A stretch of DNA of 64,000 nucleotides, taken from contig OY969783.1 in NCBI GenBank assembly GCA_963702995.1, forward strand, positions 1,116,001 to 1,180,000. The letters run 5' to 3'. A program made the position numbers and the translations under genes. This stretch comes from MFD04580-c1 sp963702995. GTDB lineage: Bacteria; Planctomycetota; Phycisphaerae; Tepidisphaerales; Tepidisphaeraceae. The notes under the pieces are model-generated. The model was not told the origin of the DNA. It made no database searches and saw nothing but the letters and a program-made list of their open reading frames with translations. Shown piece by piece: positions 8,396 through 17,180 of the stretch (positions within the stretch are counted from its first letter, which is position 1; the number at the start of each line of letters is the position of its first letter).

Positions 8396-8783
8396 TCGCG
8401 CGGCGGGGCAACCTTCGCGGCCGCGGCCGGTCCCGCGCCGCGCCTGATCGTTCACGCCGGTCACGGTACCGGGTGGTCATTCGCCCGCCGCAAATCGACG
8501 CGGGGGGCGGTTCGGTCATCCGTCGCCCCTCGCCCCCTTCCATCGAAGCTCAGCGTTGTGCAACCGGTCCTGCGCGACCAGGACGCCGGGCCGCGACCAC
8601 CTCACCGGCGCCGTCAATGCAAAAGCCGCCAAAGGTGTTGACGGAAGGCTCGATGTCGAATCGAAGCGGGCGTACCATGCCGAACCAGAATCGCAACGGC
8701 GATTGTCGTGGCTGCGGCGTCGGACGCGGCCGCTGACGGAGCCATGCGCCGCAGCGTAGCGCTTCCAATCAAGGTTTAGACTG
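8396..8783. other. intergenic region without a supported gene
   Basis: 388 GC-rich bases between the PLD-like gene and nuoC. The open frames here have arginine-rich compositions typical of shadow reading. No promoter, hairpin-plus-T tract or RNA was recognised. Confidence 0.5.
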
Positions 8784-9293
8784 ATGCTGACTCCCCATCA
8801 AATCGCCGAGGCTATCTCCTCTCGGTTTGGCGAGCGGGTGCTGGCCAACCTGGCGGCCGATAAGCACCCTCGCGTTCACCTTGAAGCCCCGGCTTGGCTT
8901 GAAGTCGCCGGATTCCTGCTTACCGAGCGGTCGATCAAGCTCGACTGGCTGCAATGCCTTTCCGCGGTTGACTACGCGGCCGACGCAAAGATGTGCGTCG
9001 TCTACGACCTCTGGTCCTTCGATCATCGCCACGGGTTCGCGGTCAAGGTCTTCACGCCTCGCGCCAACCCCACGCTGCCGAGCGTCGCTCACCTCTGGCC
9101 GGCGGCCGACTGGCACGAGCGCGAGGCGTTCGACCTGGTCGGCATTCGGTTCGACGGCCACCCCGACCTGCGTCGCATCCTCTGCGCTGACGACTGGGAG
9201 GGTCATCCGCTTCGAAAAGACTACGTCTTCCCTCGTTCGTATCATGGCATTCCGGGCAGCGTCGAATTGGACTGGCAACAGCAGAAGAGCTGA
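8784..9293 (+). CDS. nuoC: NADH-quinone oxidoreductase subunit C
   Basis: A 169-residue 30-kDa subunit of respiratory complex I, part of the peripheral arm on the cytoplasmic face. The diagnostic block is intact: WHEREAFDLVGI, then GHPDLRRIL, DDWEGHPLRKDYVFP. The upstream half has the family's LTERSIKLDWLQCLSAVDY. The ATG start follows a weak AAGG site. No other nuo gene occurs in the window on either side, although nuoC usually sits between nuoB and nuoD, so complex I genes appear to be scattered in this genome or this is an extra copy. Confidence 0.92.
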   Translation: MLTPHQIAEAISSRFGERVLANLAADKHPRVHLEAPAWLEVAGFLLTERSIKLDWLQCLSAVDYAADAKMCVVYDLWSFDHRHGFAVKVFTPRANPTLPSVAHLWPAADWHEREAFDLVGIRFDGHPDLRRILCADDWEGHPLRKDYVFPRSYHGIPGSVELDWQQQKS

Positions 9294-9384
9294 TGGCCGC
9301 AAACGTGTCCGCGACGCACATCGGCGTTGTCCCGCAGGGAGAACGCGACGCTTCTCGGCTCAGGAAAGGCTAAAGGCGTTGAAT

Positions 9385-9400
9385 AATTTCGTGAGAAATT
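9385..9400. promoter_or_regulatory. operator-like inverted repeat upstream of an orphan promoter
   Basis: AATTTC-GTGA-GAAATT is a perfect 6+6 bp inverted repeat ending four bases before the -35 box at 9405. It stands out as an AT-rich island in GC-rich DNA, as operators often do. Confidence 0.45.
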
Positions 9401-9404
9401 TCAC

Positions 9405-9432
9405 TTGCCAAAGGCCGTTCCTTCGATATACT
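9405..9432 (+). promoter_or_regulatory. sigma70-type promoter of a putative small RNA
   Basis: TTGCCA at 9405-9410 and TATACT at 9427-9432 are separated by 16 bases, giving an expected start near 9439. It is among the best promoter matches I found in the window, and no convincing protein gene follows it. Confidence 0.65.
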
Positions 9433-9438
9433 CCCGGG

Positions 9439-9700
9439 ACAAGTCGCATCCGCCCGCCGAAGACCGCTGGGCGAAATCCACAACCGACAACTAAATACGT
9501 AACCGAGCCATGAAGGCTTCGCGCGGGCTAATCGCCCTGCGGAGTTCTTTGTCGGGGGCATCCCCGAAGAAGGTTCCCCCCCTCCTTCTTCACCCCCCGA
9601 CTTTTATCTTCTCTCTCAACCGTCCGGCCTCCCCTCCGGACGCAATCCCCCAAAGTTGAGAGCCCTCAGCCCCGGATCTCCCCGTCCGGGGCTCTTTTTT
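9439..9700 (+). ncRNA. candidate structured small RNA, CU-rich, unknown family
   Basis: About 260 bases run from a good promoter to a strong intrinsic terminator. Inside, CTCTCAAC (9613-9620) pairs with GTTGAGAG (9655-9662), and CGTCCGG (9621-9627) pairs with CCGGACG (9636-9642), enclosing the loop CCTCCCCT. Several further C/U-rich runs lie at 9575-9600. The loop is complementary to Shine-Dalgarno-type sequence, as in known anti-SD regulatory RNAs. The only open frame, ATG 9510 to TGA 9656 (48 codons), has no ribosome site and an unconvincing composition. It does not resemble 6S, SRP or RNase P RNA. A leader peptide gene is the main alternative. Confidence 0.55.
9668..9700 (+). terminator. 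intrinsic terminator
   Basis: A nine-pair stem AGCCCCGGA (9668-9676) with TCCGGGGCT (9685-9693), eight-base loop, followed at once by C and six T. This is the textbook Rho-independent form. Confidence 0.85.
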
Positions 9701-9933
9701 GCGCTTTGATTTGGTGGTTAAGAACCTCAGTCTTCAAATAAAGCCGCCGGACGGGCTCCTCGGCGTCCGCGCCCTACGGGCTCTCCAGTGGCGACAGTGC
9801 GTGAGGTTCGAGCGCGGTGCGGCCGCGGCAGGGACTGCCAGCGGGCCCAGCGGCCGGTCCTGAGCGAAGCGACCGGCACGATCAGCCCTGAACCCGGCCG
9901 TGCATCCGGCTAACGGAGATGAATCTGTACCCA
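9701..9933. other. intergenic gap after the small-RNA terminator
   Basis: No RNA or regulatory signal was recognised. The short minus-strand frame at 9734-9934 has shadow-like composition. Confidence 0.4.
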
Positions 9934-11961
9934 CTAAGGCGCAGTCGCGTCAACCGAGCCAATCGGCTTGCCGTTGGAGGCAAGCTGCACCGCGTGCATG
10001 CCGTGCGGCACCGAAAAAGCCACCCAGATCTGGGTCGGCTGCCCCGTGGGAGCGATGTCGCTCACGGCGGCCGCACCGTCAGCGGTGACGCGGGCGCTCA
10101 ATTTAGATCCCCCTTCGGACGTAAACCAGACGCCAACCGGAGGCCCAGACTTTTCCCCCTTGGCGTCCAGAAGCGTCAGGCCCGGAACGTCATTCAGCCA
10201 TGCCCACGCCGGCGCGCCCGACTGGAGCTGGAACTGGACTTGAATCATCCCCATCCCCTCGGCGACGTAGAGCTCAATTCGCTGCGGCCCGCCCGTCCGA
10301 AGCTTCGTCTTATCGACCGCGTCAAGCTTGATCGCCTTGATCTTGTCGCCATCGACAGTCATCGTCCCGCCCGGGATGGTGACCTCGCCCGCGGCGTCCG
10401 CGGGGACGGCTACGGCACTATAAAACTTGGCCGTGGGAGAACTCTTCATGATTGAAAGGGCGAACGGCTGATCGGCGGCCGCAGGCGGAGTAGGACCCGG
10501 CGCCGGGGCGGGCGGGGCGGTCGTGTCGCTGGCCGCGGGCGCCGGCGTGGATGCCGCGGGCGCGGCCGCATCGGGGGCCGCGTCCGCCGTGGGGAGCTTT
10601 CCGCCGGACTTCTTGACCGAGTCCTCGTAGGCGGTGACGACATCCCCCTTGCGGATAATCGCCGGGTAGGCCGGGGCCGTCTTCCCGACGACTTCCGTAA
10701 ACAGCGCGCGCTGCTGCTTCATCTCCATGCCGCTGAGGTCTGTTCGCACCAGCCGCTTGACCTCGACGAAGGACTCGGCGGGCATTTTCGATACGCCTTT
10801 GTCGTCGGGGGCAGGGATGTCTTTGGGGCTGACCTCGAATACAAAATCGGCGACAGACTGTGTTTTGGTCGGGTCGTACGCGTCGGGTGGCCGCGGCGCG
10901 ATGAAGAGATAGTCGTCGGGGCGGTTTGCGAAGAAGACGGGCTGGACGAAGTTCTCGGTGCCGAAGTAAAGCGTGCCCGTGGGGTAGTAGTCGGTCGGCT
11001 TCACCTCGCCGGTGCCAGGGTCTTTGTGGGGAAGGACAAGGCGCACGGAGCCGGGGCTGATCCGAATGAAGGTGCCTCCGGCGGCATCGGCCGCCGCGAA
11101 ATCGAAAGCGACGCGGACCACAATCGGGACCGACGACGGCTTTGGCCCCAGCGGGGTGAGCTTTCGCTTGACGAAGGTGTCGTAGTCCCCTTCATGGGAA
11201 GGGATCGGCTTGACGATGGAGTAGACGCCCATGATGGTCGCGTCCTTCTTTTGACGATCCGGGAGCGAGAGCAGCACATGCCGCACCGTGGGCTGCATGC
11301 CGGCCCGCTGACCGTAGAGCTCCTGGATCCAGTCGGGGTGGATCTTGCTCAGGCTCTGGCTGCCGGCGAGGGAGCCGCCGTCACTGAGCTTGCGCGTCAG
11401 TTCCAGCGCGATCACATCCGCCGGCACGATCATCACCATGCGGTGCTTGGCCTGCTCGGCCTCGGCGTAGCTGTCTTCGAGCATCGCGCCGTACAGCGTC
11501 CGATCGAGGGTGCGGCCGCCCTGGGGGACGCGCACTTCCTTATCTTCCGAATCATAAAGGCTGTACCCCAGAATCGAGGCGGGGAACGGAAGCGACTCGG
11601 CCGCGAGGGAAAGGATGCCCGCTCCGAAAACGCCGACGATCAGCCCCATCACGCCGGCGCCAATCTTGTCCAGCGTCGGCGGAAGGCGCAGGTTCCCCGG
11701 CACGAACGAGTCGGTGATGATTCGCGGCACGAAGTAGAAGACGACGAAGCAGGAGATCAGCATCATCGCGTGCGCCGAATCGGCCATCCGCCCGCCGAGG
11801 TACTTCTCGACGACCGACTCATGCGTCGAGATCGCCAGGGCCGTGGCAAGGACCGCGTAAATCGCGGAGATGGTCGCACTGAAGAACCCCTGCATGAAGT
11901 GAAGATACGCGATCAGCAGGATCACGAGGATCATGAGGATCGAAAACGCGGAGATCGACAT
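9934..11961 (-). CDS. CvpA-like membrane protein with large C-terminal extension
   Basis: A 675-residue protein. The first 120 residues contain four hydrophobic helices (ILMILVILLIAYLHF, FSATISAIYAVLATAL, AMMLISCFVVFYFV, AGVMGLIVGVFGAGIL) in the CvpA/colicin V production layout. Then follows a long region presumably outside the membrane, with DUF-like beta segments, an Ala/Pro-rich linker near residues 475-510 and a final beta-rich domain ending near VDATAP. CvpA proteins are 160-200 residues, so this is a fusion. It lies 65 bases downstream of the GspE-like gene on the same strand, and the pair probably forms one envelope-associated unit. Function unknown. Confidence 0.7.
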   Translation of the reverse strand: MSISAFSILMILVILLIAYLHFMQGFFSATISAIYAVLATALAISTHESVVEKYLGGRMADSAHAMMLISCFVVFYFVPRIITDSFVPGNLRLPPTLDKIGAGVMGLIVGVFGAGILSLAAESLPFPASILGYSLYDSEDKEVRVPQGGRTLDRTLYGAMLEDSYAEAEQAKHRMVMIVPADVIALELTRKLSDGGSLAGSQSLSKIHPDWIQELYGQRAGMQPTVRHVLLSLPDRQKKDATIMGVYSIVKPIPSHEGDYDTFVKRKLTPLGPKPSSVPIVVRVAFDFAAADAAGGTFIRISPGSVRLVLPHKDPGTGEVKPTDYYPTGTLYFGTENFVQPVFFANRPDDYLFIAPRPPDAYDPTKTQSVADFVFEVSPKDIPAPDDKGVSKMPAESFVEVKRLVRTDLSGMEMKQQRALFTEVVGKTAPAYPAIIRKGDVVTAYEDSVKKSGGKLPTADAAPDAAAPAASTPAPAASDTTAPPAPAPGPTPPAAADQPFALSIMKSSPTAKFYSAVAVPADAAGEVTIPGGTMTVDGDKIKAIKLDAVDKTKLRTGGPQRIELYVAEGMGMIQVQFQLQSGAPAWAWLNDVPGLTLLDAKGEKSGPPVGVWFTSEGGSKLSARVTADGAAAVSDIAPTGQPTQIWVAFSVPHGMHAVQLASNGKPIGSVDATAP

Positions 11962-12026
11962 AGTTAGCTCGCGTTCGGGGCCAGGTCGTCAACTTTGAAA
12001 CATCGCTACGGTCGGTCGAGCGGCGG

Positions 12027-13781
12027 CTACCGGGCGGCCCTGGGGGCGGCCGTGCCGGCGGGGGCCGGCCGGGCCGGGGCGGCGCCGGCGGCCGGCGGCG
12101 GCGCGGCGGCCGCATCACCGCCCCGGAGCACCCGCAGCACTTCCTGCACGCTGGTCTGGCCGCGCTCCACGAGCGTCAGCGCTTCTTCCTGAAGGTACTT
12201 GGACTTCTGCTTTCGGAAGACCGTCTTCAACTGCGGGCCGGTCTGCCCGACCTTGGCGAAGTCCTGCAGCATCGCCGCGCGAACTTCATCATCGACCTTG
12301 AGCAACTCAAAGACGCCGGTGCGCCCTTTGAACCGCATGTCTTTGCAGAACTCGCACGGCAACGGGTTGCCCTTGGGGTCGCGCAGCGGCGTGGTCCGCT
12401 GCTGGAACAGCGTGGAGACTTTTTCCGGGTTCATCCCCAGTTTGCGAAGTGTTGCCGGGTCCGGCGTATAGGCGACCTTGCAGGCGTCACACAGCTTTCG
12501 CACGACGCGGCCGCACACGACCAGCTTCAGTTGTTCGACGGCGAGCTTGTCATCGCCCACCAGCCGCCTCCACGTATCGACCGCCTCGGCGACGCTGCTC
12601 GCCCGCATGCCGACATAAGCGCGGTGCTTCGAGGCGCCGTTGCCGGCGAAGGCGATCAGCGATCGGGCCGACCGCTGGTCCTCCACCTTGTTAATCAGGA
12701 TGACGTCGGGCTCCTGGCTGACCACCCAATCGACCGACTTCAGTTCCTCGGCGCCCGTTGCGTTCGCGGTCAGCTTGTTCTGGGTGATGCCTTCCAGGTC
12801 CTGGTCAGGCTCGCGTTCAATCGATTGGATATGCTGGGTGAAGGCGTCGTGGGACCGAACAACCGCGTAGAGCAGCGTCGTCAGGCCCTGGGCCTTGGGT
12901 GCTGTAAGCAGGACGATGCCGGTCCGGTCGCCGATGGTCTCGGCGACGGTCATCATCTGTTCGTCGTGCATCCCCAGGTGCTCGAAGTCGATGGCGTGGC
13001 GGCGCTTCGGGTCGATCATGAGCCGCAGGTACTCGCCGGCCGAGCTGCCGGCGGTCTGGAGCTTGGCTTCTTTTTTCTTCCCGTCCACGGCGAGCTTGAT
13101 CGAGCCCGATTGCGGCTTGCGATGCTCCTTGATGTCCAGACCGGCGAGCCCCTTGAGGAAGTTGAAAACGGCCCCGGCCACCCCCGCGTCGATCGCGGTG
13201 CCGGCATAGCTGACGCCGTCAACCGAATACTTCACCGACAACCCGCCGGCCGCCGGAGCGATGTCGATCTGTTCGGCCCCTTTTCGCATCGGGTCGCCCA
13301 GCGACTTCTGGATCGCGTCGTAAGAGGCGAAGTCGGGGGTCTCTTCCTCGGGCGCTGCGACCGGCTTGCCCTCTTTGTTCGTGAAGCTTATCGCGTCCGG
13401 GGTCGCTTTCTGCTTCTTCTTGCGCTGGGTGAGGCTCTTGAGCCACGCGTTCCACTGGTCCTTCAGGTCCTTCAACCCGACGACCTTGTTTCGAAGGAAG
13501 AGGTAGAGGCCCGTTTCGGCGCCGAAGACGATCAAGAGCGCGAAGTAAGCGAGAAAGAAATTCGGCAGCAGGAGGAAGATGACAAACCCTGCGGCGAGCC
13601 CGGCGAGCATGCCCGAGTTGAGCGGGATCCGCGGCAGGTGCGCGTCAACCGCGTCCTTGTCCGCCCAGGTGAGCAGCCTGAACCAGATCAAGAGCAGCAG
13701 CCAGACCGGGACGACCTTCCAGAAGCTGATGTACCCACCAGCCGGTACGAAGGTGTCATCAAGCAGGACGTTCCAAGCCAT
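12027..13781 (-). CDS. membrane-anchored GspE/PilB-family protein with degenerate ATPase motifs
   Basis: A 584-residue relative of type II secretion/type IV pilus ATPases. The N-terminus has two or three TM helices (WLLLLIWFRLL, GLAAGFVIFLLLPNFFLAYF), which normal GspE lacks. The family core is present: YSVDGVSYAG, DFEHLGM, a tetracysteine zinc site (CDAC near residue 430 and CEFC near 475) and GRTGVFELL. The Walker A position reads APKAQGLTTLLY instead of GPTGSGKTTTLY, so the lysine is gone, and the Walker B region reads EPDVILINKVED instead of DPDxxMxGEIRD. ATP hydrolysis is therefore unlikely and a scaffold role is inferred. It ends with an Ala/Pro-rich tail. Confidence 0.8.
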   Translation of the reverse strand: MAWNVLLDDTFVPAGGYISFWKVVPVWLLLLIWFRLLTWADKDAVDAHLPRIPLNSGMLAGLAAGFVIFLLLPNFFLAYFALLIVFGAETGLYLFLRNKVVGLKDLKDQWNAWLKSLTQRKKKQKATPDAISFTNKEGKPVAAPEEETPDFASYDAIQKSLGDPMRKGAEQIDIAPAAGGLSVKYSVDGVSYAGTAIDAGVAGAVFNFLKGLAGLDIKEHRKPQSGSIKLAVDGKKKEAKLQTAGSSAGEYLRLMIDPKRRHAIDFEHLGMHDEQMMTVAETIGDRTGIVLLTAPKAQGLTTLLYAVVRSHDAFTQHIQSIEREPDQDLEGITQNKLTANATGAEELKSVDWVVSQEPDVILINKVEDQRSARSLIAFAGNGASKHRAYVGMRASSVAEAVDTWRRLVGDDKLAVEQLKLVVCGRVVRKLCDACKVAYTPDPATLRKLGMNPEKVSTLFQQRTTPLRDPKGNPLPCEFCKDMRFKGRTGVFELLKVDDEVRAAMLQDFAKVGQTGPQLKTVFRKQKSKYLQEEALTLVERGQTSVQEVLRVLRGGDAAAAPPPAAGAAPARPAPAGTAAPRAAR

Positions 13782-14190
13782 TCCGTCTCCTACAGGTCGA
13801 GCCGCCTAAAGGTGCGTCCGCCAGTTGATGCATCGCGACACGGCCCGCCCAAGCCTGCGGGCGGCCGCTGGGACGTGTGTCGATCGAAACGCCGGCGCCA
13901 AATCCCCACAACCGCCCGCCGTTGCGACATTCGCCCGCTTCGAGAAAACCCAGACCTGCGGATTGTATTCTGACGACCCGACCGCTGCCAAACGTCTGTT
14001 GCCGCCGGGGCGAGGCGCGAGGCCCGCCGACAGCCGGCGTATCCCATGGAAAGAGATACGCTCTCGATAGCCCCGGCGAACTGACCTGGTCGTCGAGTGG
14101 AGGTAGAAGTTAGGCACTTCCACAGCGTTGAGACAGCCGCCGCTGGCTCGTTTTGCCCCGGGTGCCTCTTGGCGGTCTAACCCCCGCCCC
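13782..14190. other. intergenic region without a supported gene
   Basis: About 410 bases between the divergent GspE-like gene and the small membrane protein. The open frames are shadow-like. It presumably holds promoters for both directions, but none matched well enough to call. Confidence 0.4.
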
Positions 14191-14562
14191 ATGGGGAGAA
14201 GAAAAACGGACCCGCCTGAGGTTGCAGCCGAAAAGGAACGGTCCCGACATGCCGAACGCATGTTACTCTACGGTTATCTTGGGAAAGCGCTTCAAGTTGC
14301 CGCGATAGCGATACCGGTTGGAGCCTCCTACTATCCCATTCGGGAGCTTGCGGGAAAACAGACGGGGATCACGACGACGCTGGCAGTCTCAATTACCGGA
14401 CTGGGATGGCTGGCGACGGTTTATCAGCACCGTCGGAAGGGCAGGAAGCAAGCCGAAGAGCTCATCAGGCTGCGTGAGCGAGTTCGTGTCGCAGAGCAAG
14501 AGCTAACGGCCACAAAGAGACGCTTGGACGCCGCAGATTCGGAAATGAGGAGGCAAGAATGA
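14191..14562 (+). CDS. small membrane protein with C-terminal coiled coil
   Basis: A 123-residue protein from ATG 14191 (MGRRKTDPP). It has a charged N-terminus, two hydrophobic segments (LQVAAIAIPVGASYYPI and TTLAVSITGLGWLATV), and a heptad-rich tail from about residue 75 (EELIRLRERVRVAEQELTA) that should form a coiled coil. The stop overlaps the start of the next gene by four bases, so the two are co-translated. Family not recognised. Confidence 0.65.
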   Translation: MGRRKTDPPEVAAEKERSRHAERMLLYGYLGKALQVAAIAIPVGASYYPIRELAGKQTGITTTLAVSITGLGWLATVYQHRRKGRKQAEELIRLRERVRVAEQELTATKRRLDAADSEMRRQE

Positions 14563-15110
14563 CCATTCCAGCCATATACGCATATTTCATTTTGCTGGCA
14601 TGCCTTCTTTCGGCCACTTGGGGGATTTTCTACAGCGTGCCGGACAGTCTCGTGAGCCTCTTTCGCTACAAGCTGTGGCGGATCCGCGACGAACTGGTAG
14701 ATGCCATCCGAGACGGCAGGGTCGTGGATTCCGCCGAATCGGGACAGTTGGTTTCGGTGATCGAAGAAACGATCCAGCACGCCCCTCAGTGGACCCTTTT
14801 GCGTCTTCTTTTCACGCCCGGAATCGCCAGAGTCACGCGCGACGTGGCGAAAACAACGCAGACGCGCCAGCTTGACCTACAGTCCTATCGAGTTCGCTTC
14901 GCAGCCGATGTGGTGCTGCACTTGTTATATGGAAGCCCCAGCGGATGGCTGATCGGAGCTCCGATCGCTCTGTGCATCGCCCTCGTTTCGAGCCACAGCG
15001 TACGCGGCAAATTTCGTCCGGCAGCCGAGACGGCGGCAGTTAGCCTGACCGAACAAATCGCTCCACTGTTCCGAGGGACTGCTGCTGCCCCGCTGTCAAC
15101 GTGCGTCTAA
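14559..15110 (+). CDS. membrane protein of unknown function
   Basis: A 183-residue protein starting within the stop of the previous gene (ATGA overlap) and preceded by an AGGAGG site, so coupled translation is likely. A TM segment lies at the extreme N-terminus (IYAYFILLACLLSATWGIFY) and another near residue 130 (WLIGAPIALCIALVSS), with a mostly helical soluble part between them. No family recognised. The downstream 278 bases to the PQQ-type gene hold nothing I can name. Confidence 0.65.
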   Translation: MTIPAIYAYFILLACLLSATWGIFYSVPDSLVSLFRYKLWRIRDELVDAIRDGRVVDSAESGQLVSVIEETIQHAPQWTLLRLLFTPGIARVTRDVAKTTQTRQLDLQSYRVRFAADVVLHLLYGSPSGWLIGAPIALCIALVSSHSVRGKFRPAAETAAVSLTEQIAPLFRGTAAAPLSTCV

Positions 15111-15388
15111 GTGGACCGTAGCCGGCAAGTTCGCGGGTCTGCGGAAATGCCATCCGACGTGGCGCCGGTGCCTGCACCGGCGGGCCTTCTGTCGGGTCGG
15201 CAACCTCGCCGTGGAGCACCGGCGGCACGCTGATTCGCGGACACCCCCCGGAACCAAGTCGTTTCATCTTGTTCAATCGGAAAAGCACGGGAGTGTACAA
15301 GCCGCCTTCCCGGCCGCCCTTTGCCGGCCAATCACCCCGGCCCGCCAGTTGACAGGCAGTCGCGAAGTCATTGAAGTCCTGCTCCTAT

Positions 15389-16653
15389 ATGACCCCCCGA
15401 TCCGCACTTCTGGCCTTGTTTGCTCTTCTGCTTAATGTGTCGCCCCTCCTTGCGGGCCAGGACTGGCCGCAATGGCGAGGCCCGAATCGGACGGGTCACG
15501 TGCCGGCCGGCGAGGCCGTGCCGGACAAGCTGCCCGGTTCGCAGGCCGCCATTTGGTCGGTGGACGTGGGCTTTGGCCTGGCTTCACCCGTTGTCTCGGG
15601 AGGCAAAGTCTTCTACCTCGACCGCCAGGAAGACAACGAGGTGATTCACGCGGCCGATGCCGAAACGGGGAAAATGCTTTGGTCGGCCCCCGTTGATGAC
15701 ATAACGAAAGACAGCCAGAGCGACGCCGGCCCGCGCTGCACCCCGCTCGTCGAAGGGGACCGCGTCTACGCCCAATCCAGCAAGGGGAAGCTGCGGTGCC
15801 TTGCCGTGGCCGATGGCAAGGTGCTCTGGCAGACCGACTACGTAAAGGACCTGGGAGCGATCTTTATCGGCGAGAAGGGGAAAGCGGAGGGGGCGACCCG
15901 CCATGGCTACACCGGGTCGCCGCTGATCGACGGCCCGCACCTGATCGCCCTCGCCGGTGGGAAAGGGGCGGCGGTGGTCTGTTTCGACAAAATGACCGGC
16001 AGCATCGTCTGGAAGAGCCAGGATGAGACGCCCGGGTATGCGGCGCCGATCATCGCGGACGTGGCGGTGCGCGGCAGGTCATCGCCTTTATGGCCGACGG
16101 CGTCATCGGGCTGGATCTCGCGGACGGCCACCTCCTGTGGCGGTCGCCGGTGAAGACGTCGCTCGGCCGCCATGTGACGACGCCCGTTGTCGTAGGCGAT
16201 ATCGTCTGCGTCGCCTCCCACACCGCCGGCTTGATGGGCATTCGCGTGACTCGCGACGGCGACGGTGTCAAAGCCGAGCCGGCCTGGGTGGAGAAGAAGC
16301 TGGCGATCAACTATTCCAGCCCCGTGGTGGTCGAGACGCATCTTTACGGCGTCGGCCCGTCACAGAACCTGATCTGCGTCGATGCCCGGGACGGAAAGCT
16401 CGCCTGGTCGAAGGAGGGGCTGTTCCACAGCGCCTCCGGCAAGACCCACGGCGGCCTGATCGTAATGGGCAAGAACATCCTGCTGCTGACGGACACCGGC
16501 GAACTGGTGCTCTTCGCCGCCAGCCCGTCCGAGTGCCAGGTCATCGGCCAGGTTCAGGTCTGCGGCGTCAACTGGTGCAACCCGGCGTACGCCGAAGGAA
16601 GGCTCTACCTGCGTGACGCAAAGACGCTTCGTTGCATCCGGCTGCTCCCGTAG
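15389..16653 (+). CDS. exported PQQ-type beta-propeller protein, frameshifted
   Basis: About 420 residues. A signal peptide (ALLALFALLLNVSPLLAG) is followed by DWPQWRGPNRTG, the standard opening of planctomycete PQQ-like propellers. Repeated blade motifs follow (AADAETGKMLW, CLAVADGKVLW, CFDKMTGSIVW, LDLADGHLLW, CVDARDGKLAW). The frame changes near 16070-16080, between IIADVAVRG and QVIAFMADG; both halves together give a full propeller. True quinoprotein dehydrogenase catalytic residues were not evident, so a binding or assembly role is as likely as an enzyme. The ATG at 15389 is preferred over the TTG at 15371. Confidence 0.8.
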
Positions 16654-16678
16654 TGGCGGCACGCTCGGCGGGCGAACG

Positions 16679-17026
16679 TTACATGGTGGCCACGCTGCCC
16701 GAAGCGGTGGCGGAGGAGGCGGCGGCCGCATCCTCCTGCGAGGCCTGCTCAATCAGCGTGACGGCTTCGGAAACGTCGAACGCCGCGATCCCCGCCAGCC
16801 CATAGCCGAAGCCTTTCATCGGGTTGTTCCACAGAATGCGGCCGGTCGCCGCCTCCAGGCAGAAGACCTCGCCCCGAGTCGTGGCGAAGATCAGCGCATC
16901 GTCCAGCACCACGTTCACGAAACCGGGCCCTTTCAGCGGCGTTTGCCAGAGGATCGCTCCGTTGCCGCGATCCAACGCCACAACCGAGCCGCGAATTCCG
17001 ATATATATGGGCTTACTCAAAGGCAT
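16679..17026 (-). CDS. small PQQ-like propeller-blade protein
   Basis: A 115-residue protein with two PQQ-like blades (VVALDRGNGAILW and CLEAATGRILW) and an Ala/Ser-rich tail, too short to form a propeller alone, so it may oligomerise. The ATG at 17026 has a GAGGTG site six bases upstream. It has no signal peptide and so is likely cytoplasmic. It lies 155 bases downstream of the PknG-type signalling operon on the same strand and could be its last gene. Confidence 0.72.
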   Translation of the reverse strand: MPLSKPIYIGIRGSVVALDRGNGAILWQTPLKGPGFVNVVLDDALIFATTRGEVFCLEAATGRILWNNPMKGFGYGLAGIAAFDVSEAVTLIEQASQEDAAAASSATASGSVATM

Positions 17027-17180
17027 GGCCACACCTCATCGTTGTCGCTCGTTTGGAGCACTCGCCTTGGGGTCGGGAAGCCGCTCACGACGGCCACTCC
17101 GATCGGGCTGGATGCTGCCAGCGGACTGCCGCTCCCGCCACTATAAAGCTCGCGCCTGCTTTCAAGCCGATCCCCCTTCC

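Noticed and set aside
8649..8736. Small Arg/Gly/Cys-rich peptide frame before nuoC
   Set aside because: No ribosome site and composition typical of random GC-rich sequence.
12531..13973. 480-codon plus-strand open frame
   Set aside because: Antisense to the GspE-like gene.
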